Assembly (NCBI GenBank): GCA_033807695.1
Contig: CM066301.1
Coordinates: 4,340,001-4,404,000 of the forward strand
Reading direction: 5' to 3'
Origin: Daedaleopsis sinensis
Lineage: Eukaryota > Basidiomycota > Agaricomycetes > Polyporales > Polyporaceae
Length of the DNA stretch: 64,000 nt
This document shows, piece after piece, positions 10,160 to 21,777 of the stretch (its first letter is position 1; each line of letters begins with the position of its first letter). The position numbers and the translations under genes were made by a program. The notes under the pieces are model-generated. The model had not been told where the DNA came from, searched no databases, and saw only the letters and a list, made by a program, of their open reading frames with translations.

Positions 10160-12868
10160 GTGTCGGACCTATCCCCAGGATCCCGCGGCTCCCTCAAACC
10201 CTCGCCCAGGAATCAAGACCTCTCGGTGGCCCCCTTCAACACCTTCTCCGCCCCTCACGTCTCTGCAACCCATCAAGCCCGCGGTGAGTGTCACCTGCAA
10301 CCCGAATATCAGTATCCCCACATGGCATCGTCCGGGAATAGCCCAGCGGAGAAACCTCCTTCCAAGTTTCCGAACTTCAAGCGCATTGTACGAGAGCCCA
10401 CCCCAAACGATCCACAGGCCCCGGACCCACATCCGTCGGGGGTCGTAGAAGATGTCGCCGGGATTATACATGTGCCCACCATGTACGCTCGGTTGTTAAT
10501 TCCGCACCCGATCGCAGCTAACAGAGGCATTGTAGCTCGACTGCGGCGCTCAGTATCAGTGCGTCGGAGTCGCTCGCAGTTTTTTCCTCCGAGTCGGAGC
10601 GAAGCGAGGATGAGGAATCGGCGCGCGCCCCTCCTGTTCTGAAGGTCACGCGCCGAACAAAAGGTGACACTCTCCGCCGTGCAGCTCGTATTACGCTAAC
10701 CGTATCCGCCAGCTCCGAAGGTAACGAAATGGTACCAGGCGTTGGTGGCAGCCCGTGGCGAGTTCGACCGCATGGTCATTACATCCCCGAATCAAGCCTA
10801 CGTGCCGCCCTATCCCAAGGAGACTGCCGTCATTGAAACCTTCGACGACGGCAAGTGGGGCATACACGAGTACAGTCACAGCCCGCAGGACCTCACTCGC
10901 GGGTGGTGGCACCTGGCTTGCATCCCGACGTCTTCCACAAATCCAACCGCCGATTCTGTCCGGGTCTCTCTCAATGGCCGCAAACATTGGAAACCCGACG
11001 CGACCATCGGATTCAGCGGGCTTGGGTACATCGTGCCGGATATGATGAAAGATTTGATGACGCACGCCAAATCTGCCATCGAGGGCTGCGAGCGCATGTC
11101 CGCCCCGCCCAGTGTCCATCAATACGCCCGTTTCGTCATCTCCATCCTCCGCCAGTTCGTCCAACGCCTTCGACATGCTCCCGCGAGCCCTTCGGTCGCT
11201 ATCGCCGTCGCCGCGCACGTCCAGCGGCTCACCCTCGAACTACTCGGGCTCCAGACGTACATGGAAGTGGTAGTCCCCCGGATAGAGTCCGGCGACGACC
11301 ACTCCCGAGACGTCCTTCCTGTCATCGGGGCGTTCGTCCGAGAGGGTGCAGATGCGGCCACTCTCACTCGGGTGGGCATCCCGGTCTGGTTCCTTCAACC
11401 GTTGACCCACAAGATCGCAGTGTGGGAGGTCGTCCAGGTTCATCACTTCCCCAGCGACGTCTCGGACAAACCCTGCGACCCGCCTATCTACCATCGCCCA
11501 ACCAGCATCGCAGGCGTAGCCAATATGACCGGCGTATGGCAGCGGAACATGGTCCTCGCAGTCTCGAAACATCTCGGTGGCACTCACCTCGCCACGCTAA
11601 CTGTCGCCGAGGTCCCTGAGGCTGCCGACGTCCGCCGTCCTCCTGGTGTCGGCGCGGAGTCCAGCCGGAAGCGAGCGCGGCTAGAAGAACCAGAGGGGGA
11701 GAGCAGACATATTTCCATGCGAGCAGCCGGCGTGTATCTCGACGGCCAGGCAGGAAAGTCCTCCGGTACAAGGCGGCGAGGAGCGCGAGGTCAAGGTAAG
11801 AGGCAGCACGCGGCGGACACCAACGTTGGGGGCCTAAACGTGGGTGTTGTCGAAAAAGGGGAGATATCCACCGCCGACCCGAATGCGCCTCAGCCGGCAA
11901 AATCTTTCGTCCCCTCCCCTTTTACAGACGTTGCCCCGATTTGGGCAGCGGTTCTTCGGGCCGCCTCACCTATACCGCGCACATCGGCTTCTGCCCTCTA
12001 TTTCTATCCTCCACCTTTCCTGCTCGACACCCTTGACGACCGGTCGTTGTTGAACCTCGTTGCCGAACCGCGGCGGACTTGGGCGCGGTTCGACGAGAAG
12101 GTATCCCGCTACGTCCACAACTTCGTCCGTATCCGCTCTTTCCTTCGCGCTCGCGTCCTCGACCCTTCGCTATCGAACGACCCCCTGACGATTGCGGAGT
12201 GGCGTGCCGCGTTATGGGGTGATTACAATCCCAAGGACCACAAGGTCATGGCGCACGGTTCTCCCGCTGACCTGCGCCGCGCGAAACGCCGGCAAGAGGG
12301 CCACAACTTTATCAGCCGCCTCATATCTCGGGTGGCGCGGTTGCCTTCGTACAATCCGCTCGCAGGACCGTTCGCGTACGACGATATGGAGGTAGATTTG
12401 CTTGCAGCGCGCACGGACCTCCGTCTTCGCGAACGAGTCCTGTGGGAGTGTCACGAGGTGAACTTCAGGGCAGAGTTGATGGCGCTCGACACGCTCCTTG
12501 CGCATCGGGGTTCTTGGTGGCAGGTTCACCGATGGCAACGCGAGTCCACCGTGAGTGCCGTATGGGGTACCCCGTCTTCGGTCATGACCATCGTCCCTCG
12601 AGTCCCCGAAGAGGACCGCCAGCACCGGTGGCGTGCTCTTCCTGAAGACCGTGCCAGCCACGATGCCCTCCGTTGTTTTGTTTCACTAATGCCCCTCTGG
12701 CCGGAGTGCCCTCCTCTGCTCGTTGCTGCCGCGGACCGTGATCTCTCGTCGAATGAGTTTGCCACCATCCAGGAAGCAGCGGTAGGTTTCTATGTACGCA
12801 CATTTGTTAGAACCTTCGCCCGTCTCCCCACTCCGCCTGTGCCGTATCCCGCCCCATCTATTGTATAG
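10160..12868 (+). CDS. Unknown basidiomycete-type protein, first gene of a four-gene block
   Basis: The 3' exons are well supported: an exon ending at 10482, then 10536-10663 and 10713-12868, with introns carrying GCTAAC branch sites and in-phase joins. The true start is unclear; ATG candidates lie at 9905 and 10322. After an acidic Ser/Glu-rich linker (near 10560-10640) comes a folded-looking region from VTKWYQALVAARGEF, rich in Trp, Leu and Arg, then a basic linker with a KRARLEE-type nuclear localisation signal (near 11665-11700). A second helical region contains ALYFYPPPFLLD, WARFDEKVSRYVHNFVRIR and IAEWRAALWGDY. I do not recognise a named domain. Proteins of this style occur in Agaricomycete genomes as lineage-specific families, but I cannot confirm the match here. 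The next gene starts 187 bp downstream on the same strand. Confidence 0.6.
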
Positions 12869-13055
12869 TGCATCGTTCTGTAATATACAGATGGCCAAAC
12901 AGTGACCCAGAATCAGATCCGCTTTGGTGAGTGCTTCATCTTGCGGTAAATAATGCGAAACTAACGTCACGTGCCCAGTATTGTTATTTTGCTTGAGCGC
13001 CTTGAAGACATGAGCCGCCCGAAATGCGCCTCTTCCATCGCTAACTTATCTCACC

Positions 13056-14928
13056 ATGCGCTGGACTGAGGAAGAGCGTCGGTACGCCGACGAGCTTTTC
13101 TTGTCTCCGCAGATCCAAACTATCATCGCCGAACGTGGGGCCCAAGGCCCAGAAGAGGCATCGTTGATCATATACCAACGGTTCAAGGAAAAGAACTTCC
13201 CGCCGTACCCCGGGGAGACCGATGCTCAGTACGCCAAGCGTTGCAAGACCGCGAATAAGAAGAAGAAGCCCGTGCCGGTCCGAGTTCCGCCCGAAACTGC
13301 TGAGGAACACGCAGCTCGCTATACCGGGATGAAAGAGGTGAGTAGTTCCCCCAGAGTTGAGAGCCGTGTGTCATCTGCCCGCTCCAAGACCATCTTGAAC
13401 CGGATGCACGTCCTCAAGCACAAGCAAAAGAAGACAGCGCGTGTCCAGATGCCCGCGATTCCTGCCCTGAAGACGAGCAAGAAACCGAGGACGCCCACCG
13501 GCCTCGACGTGTTTCAAAAGACGTACAAGAACTCTGAAGTCGGGGTCGTGGAAGGCCCGAACAGGCGTCATTACGACGTAGGCACGCTGAGACGAGAAGC
13601 CGCTTTGGCGTGGCATGGAATGTCCCCCGCAGAGCAAGCCCCATACGAAGAGCAAGCGCGTTCTCTGTCCGGCAATCAATCGACGAGCCAGTCGGCCAAC
13701 GCGAGCGTGTTTGACAGCGGTGATGACGACGACGAGGACAGCGAAGTGTTCGCCAGCCTGTTCCCTCCGTGAGTCACGTTTTCTTGAAACGGCTAGGCAT
13801 ACTCATGAATGACAGATCTCCTGAGGACATCGCTCTTTGGATCCAAGAAGTCATGAAAACCTTGCGCACGGTGGCGAATTGGGGAGGTTCGATCTACGTA
13901 GGCGGACCAGACGAGACTGGTATGCAGCGGTACTACATGTACGTCACCAAATCGACCTGGTCTGCATGCGATTGCTAATCCCCATCGCTGTAGCCACTCT
14001 GAAGGGCGCAATCGCCTTGGTGAGGATTTTTCCCAAATGATGTTGAGAACGTTGGGCGCGCCGGCGCCGGCGCTGCCGTTAATCCTGAACCTATGGTTAG
14101 CACAATCCCGTGCCGGTGAGTTTGGTGCTTTCACTCCTTGACGCATTTCCTCACGCTTGTATGCAGGCGCGACGAGGGACGAATTGACCCCCATCGAGCA
14201 ACTGTTAGTGGAATTCAGGAAGAGTGAGTCACGCGGGCAAATTATGATCATTATCTCAGACCAGTGTTGCCCACAGTTATTCCGCCCGTGACGTTTGTCC
14301 CTCAGATGACGCACGAAGCCCTGTCCGGGGGCACCATCACCGCGGCGCGCAGTACGCCTGAGCCTTCTACGTCCCGGGCTGCCCTTGCCAGCCGCGGGGC
14401 CTCTCCCGGTTCGTGCTATCTATACGTCATCAAAGTCTGTTCTCACGCCGTCTCTGATCGTATAGAGGGCCCCGCCTTCGACGACGACCATGACATATAT
14501 CCGGCGAACCCCATTTTCGAAGCCCAGAACTCAGCCGGGCCGGCGTCCGAGGAGGCAGCACAAGACGAGGAGTCCCAAATAGCAAGTATAGACGCCGATA
14601 TCAATCCTCCGGAGGGCGGGGACGAGGTAGATGGTTTGGTGTACACTACTCCGTCCGTCGCGGTGGGACACAACAAGCGAGTTATGGCCGGTGGTAAGAC
14701 TGCTCGAACGGCCCCTTTAGGAGGTCGGAAGAAGCGCAAGGTCGCCGCCGTCGCTGGGGTGTCTATGCCCGACGCGCACGGGGAGCCGTTGAGGGTGTCA
14801 GCGCGTGGTTCCATCCCAACGGAGAAGATGGTCCTCCTAATGGCGTAAGTTGGTGCTTACTCAATGACAAGCCAGAACTGATTTCGAACAGGGACAGACA
14901 GAAGAAGGGCAAGGGGAGAGCGACTTAG
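13056..14928 (+). CDS. Unknown multi-exon protein with an HMG-box-like segment
   Basis: The gene starts MRWTEEERRYADELF at the ATG of 13056. The first exon runs to about 13770, where CCTCC meets GTGAGT. Four later exons join in phase (near 13816, 13994, 14166 and 14276), and the last coding piece ends RDRQKKGKGRAT at the TAG of 14928. Basic stretches (NKKKKP, KHKQKK, RKKRK) suggest nuclear localisation. The segment KKPRTPTGLDVFQKTYKNS followed by ALAWHGMSPAEQAPYEEQA has the spacing of an HMG box (a Pro start, a Phe-x3-Tyr, then W-x2-M/L-P-x2-PYE), a DNA-bending domain. This is inferred from pattern only. It lies between two other unknown plus-strand genes with gaps of about 190 bp on each side. 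Confidence 0.6.
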
Positions 14929-15121
14929 GGTTACGAAGCACGATAGATCAGTCTCAGCGCCGCATAGCACATCGTTACTCGTTCTTATGTACTAGCTGGA
15001 CGCGTAAATACACCCGCAGGGCTCGGTTCAATCGTAGAAGGAAGAGGCTGACATGAACCGCGCTTTGTCTCACTGACGCCCGTAGCCCGTGTCTTTCTGA
15101 ACCCGACCACCGTCTGCCTCC

Positions 15122-16359
15122 ATGGAAATCCCGCCCTCACCGAAGATGGTTCAGGTTCGAGTTGTCTGCTGGCTCCAGGTACGCCTCGTCCCCACTGTAT
15201 GCATCCCACGCACCCTCATCCTGCGCCAGAAGGGGGACCTTCCCCTCTATCGCGTCGTCGAGTTACAAGTCAACGAAGCGATATCCCTCGCCGACATCCC
15301 GTGGCTCGTCAACAGTACCAACGAGCTCAACCTCGTGGACGTTTTTCGATATCAGTACGGCGACTGGGCTACCTACTCCCTTCACAAGTACATCATCTCC
15401 GCCGTCGATGGTGGGGTCACCGTCCTCATCCGAGAACTCGACGTCGACGACGGTGATTGCCTCTTGTTCGGGTACGAGTTCGATTACTGCTACCGACAGA
15501 GGGGATTCCCGACGGTACCGAAGGAGCTGGCGATGCACGACGAGAGGAAGGAAGTGGGAGCACGGGCGGTACAGTGCTACTTGTGGACGGAGGTGCGTTC
15601 TCACTCAACCTTGGGACTGTCGCTCGCGCTCAGAAATGCGAAGAACGGGGCCCTGCCTACAGTCCACCTCATCAATTTCGGCGACATGAACGACGTAGTT
15701 TTGGCAGACAACCCTGGTTTTCTCGCTCGACTGAACGGTTGGACGACGAACCTGGACATGTGGTTCCCCGATGAGCAAGACTGGGCGCGAGTTTCCGCAT
15801 TCGGCGGCATCGTTGTCGAGCCCGACGTCGACATCATTTTCCTGAAAGACCCCCTCGTCTCCATCACCATAGGCCTGGGACGCCATCTCGTAGCCCTTGA
15901 GCGGAACCGGCACGTTCCCAAATATGGAGACGCCCCCAGGGAGTTCGAAGTCGACACGACGGTACGTACATGACAACCTTTGTGGCCTACGCTAACACCG
16001 GGCTCCCGCAGACAACAGCCAACCTCGTCGCAGCCATCAGCCCCGAGTACAACGTGCACACCACCGGAGAACGCGACACGGTCTTCGCGGACGTTCAAAC
16101 GGGCCAAGTCGACGACCTGATGCCACTCCTCGTTGCAGCAACCCCCGTCGAATTCGACAACATCGGTCCGACAGCACACCGAGCGGTAGTTACAGTCTCT
16201 ACAATGTACGCTCCCGGGCAGCTCGAGCACGAGCAAGTGGGCAGGGATGGTGGGGAGGAAGGAGGGAACGTACCTTTGCACGCGCAGGGGATGAAACGGC
16301 GCCGGGAGGGGGACGAGGATGACGTTACGCTGTCGGGGGGGCCCCGGCGCCGTTTGTAA
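15122..16359 (+). CDS. Unknown protein, third gene of the four-gene block; Crinkler-like header possible
   Basis: Exon 1 is 15122-15961 and exon 2 is 16012-16359, joined in phase across a 50-nt intron with a GCTAAC branch site. An additional in-phase 51-nt intron near 15180-15230 (GTACGC to GCGCCAG) is possible and would bring MVQVRVVCWLQ next to KGDLPLYRVVELQV. In that form the first 60 residues (beta-rich, C-W-L near the start, then F/Y-x-V, then a V/L-D-V-F strand) recall the ubiquitin-like header of Crinkler-RHS-type proteins. That resemblance is weak. The middle is mixed alpha/beta with Asp/Trp motifs, and the C-terminus is a basic nuclear-type tail (MKRRREG, GPRRRL). No catalytic motif was recognised. 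Confidence 0.55.
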
Positions 16360-16746
16360 GTGGGTCCGTGCGCGAGGCTTGAGCCACGTCTGGGCTGACC
16401 CAAGCTGTTCGATAAAACGAAGACCCGGCCGAGTACCATAGGTTTATCAGGTGTTCGTACCGCCTCCATACGATCGTTCGGACTCGGCGCTGAACCAAGT
16501 CGCCCGTATCCACGCGGGAACCTGAACGCCATTCGGCCGCACTAGTCTGATCCGAAATTTTCAGCCCAAACCGAAGATACGGGGGTGTAAGCGATGATTT
16601 TGGGGGATAAAACCCGTTCAAGGTGAGTCAGTCGCCCCCGCTGTGGGACTACTCTAGTTTGTCCTCCCTCGCGCTACCGTCCCTCTCTCGTCTCCCGCGA
16701 CCTGCAACTACCCCCTGCGTATACTCTCCGCTAGACTTTATATGAG

Positions 16747-18928
16747 ATGCCCAAGGTACGCCTGCGAGTGACCGAGTTGCCGAGCTACAACCATCCGGCC
16801 ACACCATACTCGCGCCAATCGACTCAAGCTCCCGCTCTGGGCCTCCCCGCCCGTCTCGGTACGATGGTGTTCGTGCGCCCGATGAGCACGAATTCCAAAA
16901 GCGAGTACAGCATGGAATTGCGCCTCCTCGCCCACACCGACGCCGATGCTCGTCGTCCCAAGGCCCCCGATCACTGCCTCGCCTGCGGCGAACAATGGCC
17001 CAAGCTCATGGCGTTTGTCGCGTATCGCACGGACCGAGCGGGGCAATGGGGACACAGGGTGAGTTCCTTAAGTGATGTCCACAGTTCGAATACTGACGGA
17101 TTGCCAGCATATGTCCGAGAATTGCGAGGAGGTTATGTGGCTGCCGCAGCCAGGCGTGCCCGCGGATCTTCACGCCCGCATCCTCGAGCAGATCGCGACC
17201 GACTCGGGCCAGCCGACTGCCACAAGCGCATCCCGCGTGCTCGCTACCTCCAATCATGCCGCGCCCCAAGACAACCGCACGTCGGACGCGATAGTCCAAC
17301 GTTTCAACCCCGTCAGTGGTGGGAACGACGATTGGAAGCTCGCCGTGGAGCTCGCGGGGGGCACCGCCAGCATACCGTCCCAGGCCGCCATGCTGCAGAA
17401 GATGGACGAGATGCAGATGAGCGCCGCCGAGGACGACGAGGCTATGGCTATCGATCTCGCGGGGGGGCGCGACCAGATATATCACCAGCGCGCTGAGCTC
17501 GAGCGCATCACGGCTGGTGCCCGCGCGGGCCCCGCCGCGGGTGTCGGAAGACCAACTGCCCAGAGCGCAAAGAAAGCCGATGGGCGCGCTGTCACGAAAG
17601 TATGTACTCGCTCATCTCGCCCGTTGGGTGCCTAACTGACTCGCGATATGTAGGGCGGCGGGCAGCAGCGGAGCGGACGCGGCGGGAACAAAGTACGTTT
17701 GCGTGGATGTATCCCCCCTCGCACGCTGACAACGTTCAACCACAGGCCCGCGGGAGGGCGTTTCGCAAGGGCAACGGCACGGGCCATAGGGCGAGCACTA
17801 CGAATAACGCTACGCGAGCTGGCGAGCCCCGGAACGTAAGCATGGCACACTGGCATGACGAAAGGCACGGACGTTCACATTCGGGCGCAGGCACAGGGCG
17901 AGCAGGCACCCACCCCGGCTACTGAAGTCCCGCGTGTCGCAGGTAACTCGAACGCAGCCGAGGCGGTGGCTGCTTCATTTCTAGTGACCGTCGTGTTCAA
18001 GCGACCCGTACGTGCGCCCCTTCATACTGCTCGTCATCGGCTGACGCGTTCACAGTCTATCAACGGGCAGCCTGAACCCAAGGAGGATATCACCGAGCAC
18101 ACCTTCGCGGACCCGGTCAAATGCGACCTCTCGACGGTCCCGGTCATCGTCACCACCCTCCGCGCGCTCGGAAAGACCGTCAACGACCTCGAGTACTGGT
18201 CTGTAGACCTCGGATCGTGGTTGCCGTACACCGAGGAGTACAGGCCGTCTGCGACCATGGTGATCAACATCATCCTAGTTCGCGTTACCTACGCGCTGTG
18301 GCCGACGTTCGGCAAGCACCTGCAGACGCTCGAGGTGTCGACGTACTGGGGCGCCCTGCCTGCGCAGCAATCGATGATCAACATGATGCGCGAGCACCGG
18401 ACCATCATTGATCGTCCCCAACGCCCTAACCACATCAACATCGTGCTCTACGACAAGGTGAGCACGACTGCAGTGTTACATCCGAGCTGTCTAATCTGTG
18501 ACCAGGACGGAGCGCGCCCGAAGGTCATGACCTGTGTCGCGTTGAACCACAATGGAGAGCTCGATCTGACGTCCGTCCCCGCGCTACACGAGGCCCTCAC
18601 CGCGGGTGGGTGCCAGTACTATGATGTGTGGGACGTGGACGAGGCCGACTGGATCACGCGTTTCCACACCCGACCGATAGCGGTAGCAGCCGGGAACTCG
18701 ACGATCATCGCCCGGAACGACAAGGCTTACGAACTCTTGTTCTTCGGACACGAGCTTGATGCACTGACCACACAGATCGAACACGACCGAAATGTAGCCA
18801 ACGGCCAATCGCACCTCGAGCGCGAGCGTGAGGAATTCCAAGAGGCCTGGGCCCAAGCAATGTCTGACGAAAACGGGACCCAGGTTGTAGACCTCGAGAC
18901 CCTCGAAGGGTTGCTTACTCGCCTGTGA
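16747..18928 (+). CDS. Unknown multi-exon protein, last gene of the four-gene block
   Basis: Seven exons fit in phase: 16747-17058, 17108-17599, 17654-17692, 17746-17835, 17891-18007, 18056-18457 and 18506-18928, giving about 624 residues. An alternative last splice (GTGAGT at 18925 to CAG at 18981) would add a tiny exon ending at 18994. The N-terminal third has a CxxC followed after the first intron by His and Cys (CLACGEQW, HMSENC), a possible zinc site. The middle is Gly/Arg/Lys-rich. The C-terminal third (EDITEHTFADPVKCDLS, LEYWSVDLGSW, YDVWDVDEADWITRF) is globular and ends in an acidic coiled stretch. I do not recognise it. It is the fourth consecutive plus-strand gene, 388 bp after the previous one. 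Confidence 0.6.
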
Positions 18929-20927
18929 GTCCGACTTCGCGTAAGACGACGTTGATACATGCTCATATACCTATCTTTCAGGAGCGCGAGGTAAGTAAGT
19001 GTACATAGCCGAAAGAAATAGCACCTGCAACGCTAGCGTACCGCAAGAGCGACGTGTAGAAAGAACTCGAACCCTTGTCTCCCCGAATTATGACATATAC
19101 ATGCGTAGACTTTATCTGAACGTGCAGCGCGACGAAGACGGGCGGAACACACGAAGCGGACAGATATCGGCGATCGCGAGATGAGTGGCAATGACATTGA
19201 GGTCGCAGATGTAAGCTAATACGTGTGCAGAGCCATGACGGCGCCCATTCCATGTCACCCAAACATAGCCAAGCGGAACGTCGAATCAGAGGCACGTACT
19301 TCGCCCCCACTCGACGCCGACTTTGTTCCACCCAATCAGGTAATGCAGACGCCCGCGATAACTCACCCGAAATGGCAATGTAAACGCCCATGGCAGAGAG
19401 TCATAGCCAAACCGCTCGCTTAGGCTCCCAGCTGGGGAAAGGAATTACAAGGGTAAGTCGCATGCCCGGCAGATGTGTGAAGATGACAGACCGTCGAGAT
19501 CCGCGGCGCAGGTACGCGGTTACGGAGCCATTGTGTTGCTCTCGGTGGCGCGCGTGGATGGCAGAGGGCGGAGGCCGAGGACGGCTGCAAGTGGAAGGCC
19601 CATGTGTGCGCGACCCCTGTTGCGGGCAGTATGACGCGCGGATGGCAACCTGAACTTTCGGGGCGCAACCCTACACGCCCGTCATATACAGGTTAGTGGG
19701 CTGTTCGAGGGAAGCAGTGCACGAATGCGCTGACCCTAGCATTTCTAGCCAGCAGAGGGCGCAGAAGGCCCGGACGGCGCTGTGATGCGTGCACCCGACG
19801 AGCCTGAGACCGACCACCGATTCCGGCGCAGGGTGTAGGACGGCGGGGACGGGGGGGACGCGCCTGCGGCCCACACAACGCGTGTAGCACGGTGTAGGAG
19901 GGGGTGGAAGGCGAGGACCCCTGGGCCGAGCTTCACGACAGCAGTCGGCCGTGCGCGGTGACGCGTCCCGCAGTTGTGACTGAGAGCGCATACCGTGTCT
20001 GCAGCACCGTGCACGACAACGGAGAGGGCGGGGGGCGCGCACCGGCTCGAGGCTGCTGCCAGCACGGGTATCCCACAGGTCATGTATCTGGGTGCGCTGG
20101 ATATTCCGAACTTCGGGCCTATGGACGGAGGCGACGGGTGGTGGGCCGCGTCCGTGCACACGTCGCGTGGTGTGGTCGCGTTCGCGTCCTGATGGCTAAG
20201 GGTTTGTACGCATGGACGTGTGGCCCCGGTGACGCTTCGTGTGCCACGAACTGCACGCATCCCGCACGCGCTCCGCTCACGTGTGGGCGCGCATCGACGC
20301 GTCGTACCGCGGGACCGCGTTGTGTAGGGGACGATGGTGTGAGCGGAGACGCGCAGCCATGGTGACGCGTTCGTGCGTGTCCGCGAACGCACGGTGTCCC
20401 CGGAACCGATGGGGCGGCCGGACGAATGTACGGGCTGGTGTGCCCGGCGTTGTAGTGAGATCCAGGGAGGAGCACGGACGCGAGCTGTGGGGGTGTCGAC
20501 GTGCGGAAGGGAGGGCGAGAAAGGCGGGGCGTGAAGGCGGGCGCGAAGGCGGGGGCCACGAGCCCGCCGTGGGCGCCCCGCGCGGGAGACGTCTGCATCG
20601 TGTGACGTCCGCGTCTTGGGGCTGACGCGTCGAGTCTATGTCTGCGGACGCAAGCTGTGGTCGGACAGACAGTGTGGAGGGAGCAGGGGACAGCGGGGGG
20701 ACGACAACGCGCCGGGGCAGGGTGGCTGTGACGGACGCGTCGTGTGGACGGGCGCAGCGGGTACACGAACGCGTCCTGTACCCCGGCGCGTTTTCGGGGG
20801 ACGCTATGAGGGACTGCCAAGGCATGTCTCCAGTGCGCGGATGAGAGCGGATGCGCCATCAGGCGGGGCCATGGCAAACGCGCGGATCGTGAGGGTGTTC
20901 GGCCGTATTGGTGGGGGCGGCCGCGTG

Positions 20928-21321
20928 GTGTCACGGTGGACGCACGGGGGACGGATGTCCGTGCACTGTCATGCGCGCGGGCGCGCGCGCGTGCGCACAG
21001 ACGCGTCATGTCGGACGCAGCCGTCGTGCTGGCAGACGCGGTGTGCGCGCGCGGAGGTGTCTTATACGCCGATCTGGGGGCCCGCGTGCTGTGGTGGACG
21101 TGTTGGGGGCGCGGAGGTCGTACACGTGCTTCGTGTCACGGAGGACGCACATCCGTGCACTGTCATGCGCGCGCGCGCGCGCGCGTGCGCACAGACGCGT
21201 CATGTCGGGCGCAGCCGTCGTGCTGGCAGACGCGGTGTGTGCGCGCGGAGTTGTCTTATACGACGATCTGGGGGCGGCGTGCTGTGGTGGACGTGTGGGG
21301 GGCGCGGAGGTCGTACACGTG
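20928..21321. repeat. Two tandem copies of a roughly 190-bp GC-rich unit
   Basis: The landmark GTGCACTGTCATGCGCGCG occurs at 20961 and at 21155, a period of 194 bp. Both copies go on through the same CG-rich run, the CACAGACGCGTCATGTCGG segment, the GCCGTCGTGCTGGCAGACG segment, a TCTTATACG motif and a GGTCGTACACGTG end. They differ by small indels and substitutions. Confidence 0.85.
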
Positions 21322-21553
21322 GAGGGAGGATTCGTCTTGCCGCCGGACGGGTCGTGCGGGCGGACGTGCGGCGCGGGAGGACGTGTTCGGCCTGCGGCCA
21401 CCGAGGTGGGTGGACGAGGATGCGTACTGTGGTGGACGCGTAGTGGACGCGGACATCCACTACACGTCCAACGCGTCGTGTGGCGGTACGGACGTGGGGT
21501 TGGGGTGCGTGGACGCGTGGTGTCCGCAGATGGAGGGTGGTCGTGGATGAGTA

Positions 21554-21586
21554 GGTAGTGTTGCACTCTACCAGTGCAACGTTACC
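21554..21586. repeat. Hairpin
   Basis: GTTGCACT at 21560-21567 and AGTGCAAC at 21573-21580 are perfectly complementary around a 5-nt loop. The arms extend outward to 12 of 14 matches between 21554 and 21586. Confidence 0.8.
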
Positions 21587-21622
21587 GAGCGCAGCTGTGG
21601 GGGGTGCTCGCCGTGACAGTGC

Positions 21623-21683
21623 TCGTCGGGGAGATGGCGCTGGCAGGCTCCCCGACGAACAGCTGGCAGGCTCCCCGACGAAC
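21623..21683. repeat. Inverted repeat plus overlapping direct repeat
   Basis: TCGTCGGGGAG (21623-21633) is complementary to CTCCCCGACGA (21648-21658). The 22-bp string GCTGGCAGGCTCCCCGACG plus AAC is present twice (21639-21660 and 21662-21683). Confidence 0.85.
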
Positions 21684-21712
21684 TCAATCACGGCGGGGCG
21701 AGCATAGCCGCC

Positions 21713-21760
21713 GGCCTCTGGAGGTGCAGGCTCTGTGCAGCTCCTGCACCTCCAGAGGCC
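21713..21760. repeat. Perfect 18-bp stem hairpin upstream of the HicA-like gene
   Basis: GGCCTCTGGAGGTGCAGG at 21713-21730 pairs exactly with CCTGCACCTCCAGAGGCC at 21743-21760 around a 12-nt loop. It ends 17 bp before the ATG of the small gene at 21778, so it may lie in that gene's 5' leader. Confidence 0.9.
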
Positions 21761-21777
21761 TCGGTACCGCCCCACCA

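Larger units (their letters stand above)
18995..21777. other. GC-rich, CG-dense repetitive DNA without a credible gene
   Basis: From about 19,550 to 21,560 the sequence is extremely GC-rich, with many GACGCG, CGCGCG and GTGTG blocks. Long frames are open on several strands and frames at once, which is what GC-rich DNA gives by chance; none shows a domain or a sensible splice pattern. Two copies of a roughly 190-bp unit and several hairpins lie at the right end and are listed separately. Confidence 0.5.

Noticed and set aside
4544..18994. TET/JBP dioxygenase linked to the KDZ element
   Set aside because: Looked for because such links are known in basidiomycetes; no HxD...H iron-binding pattern in a suitable context was recognised.
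19671..21566. Many long overlapping ORFs on both strands in the GC-rich island
   Set aside because: Open frames in four or more frames at once are expected in DNA with few A/T bases; no domain, no splice signals, low-complexity composition.
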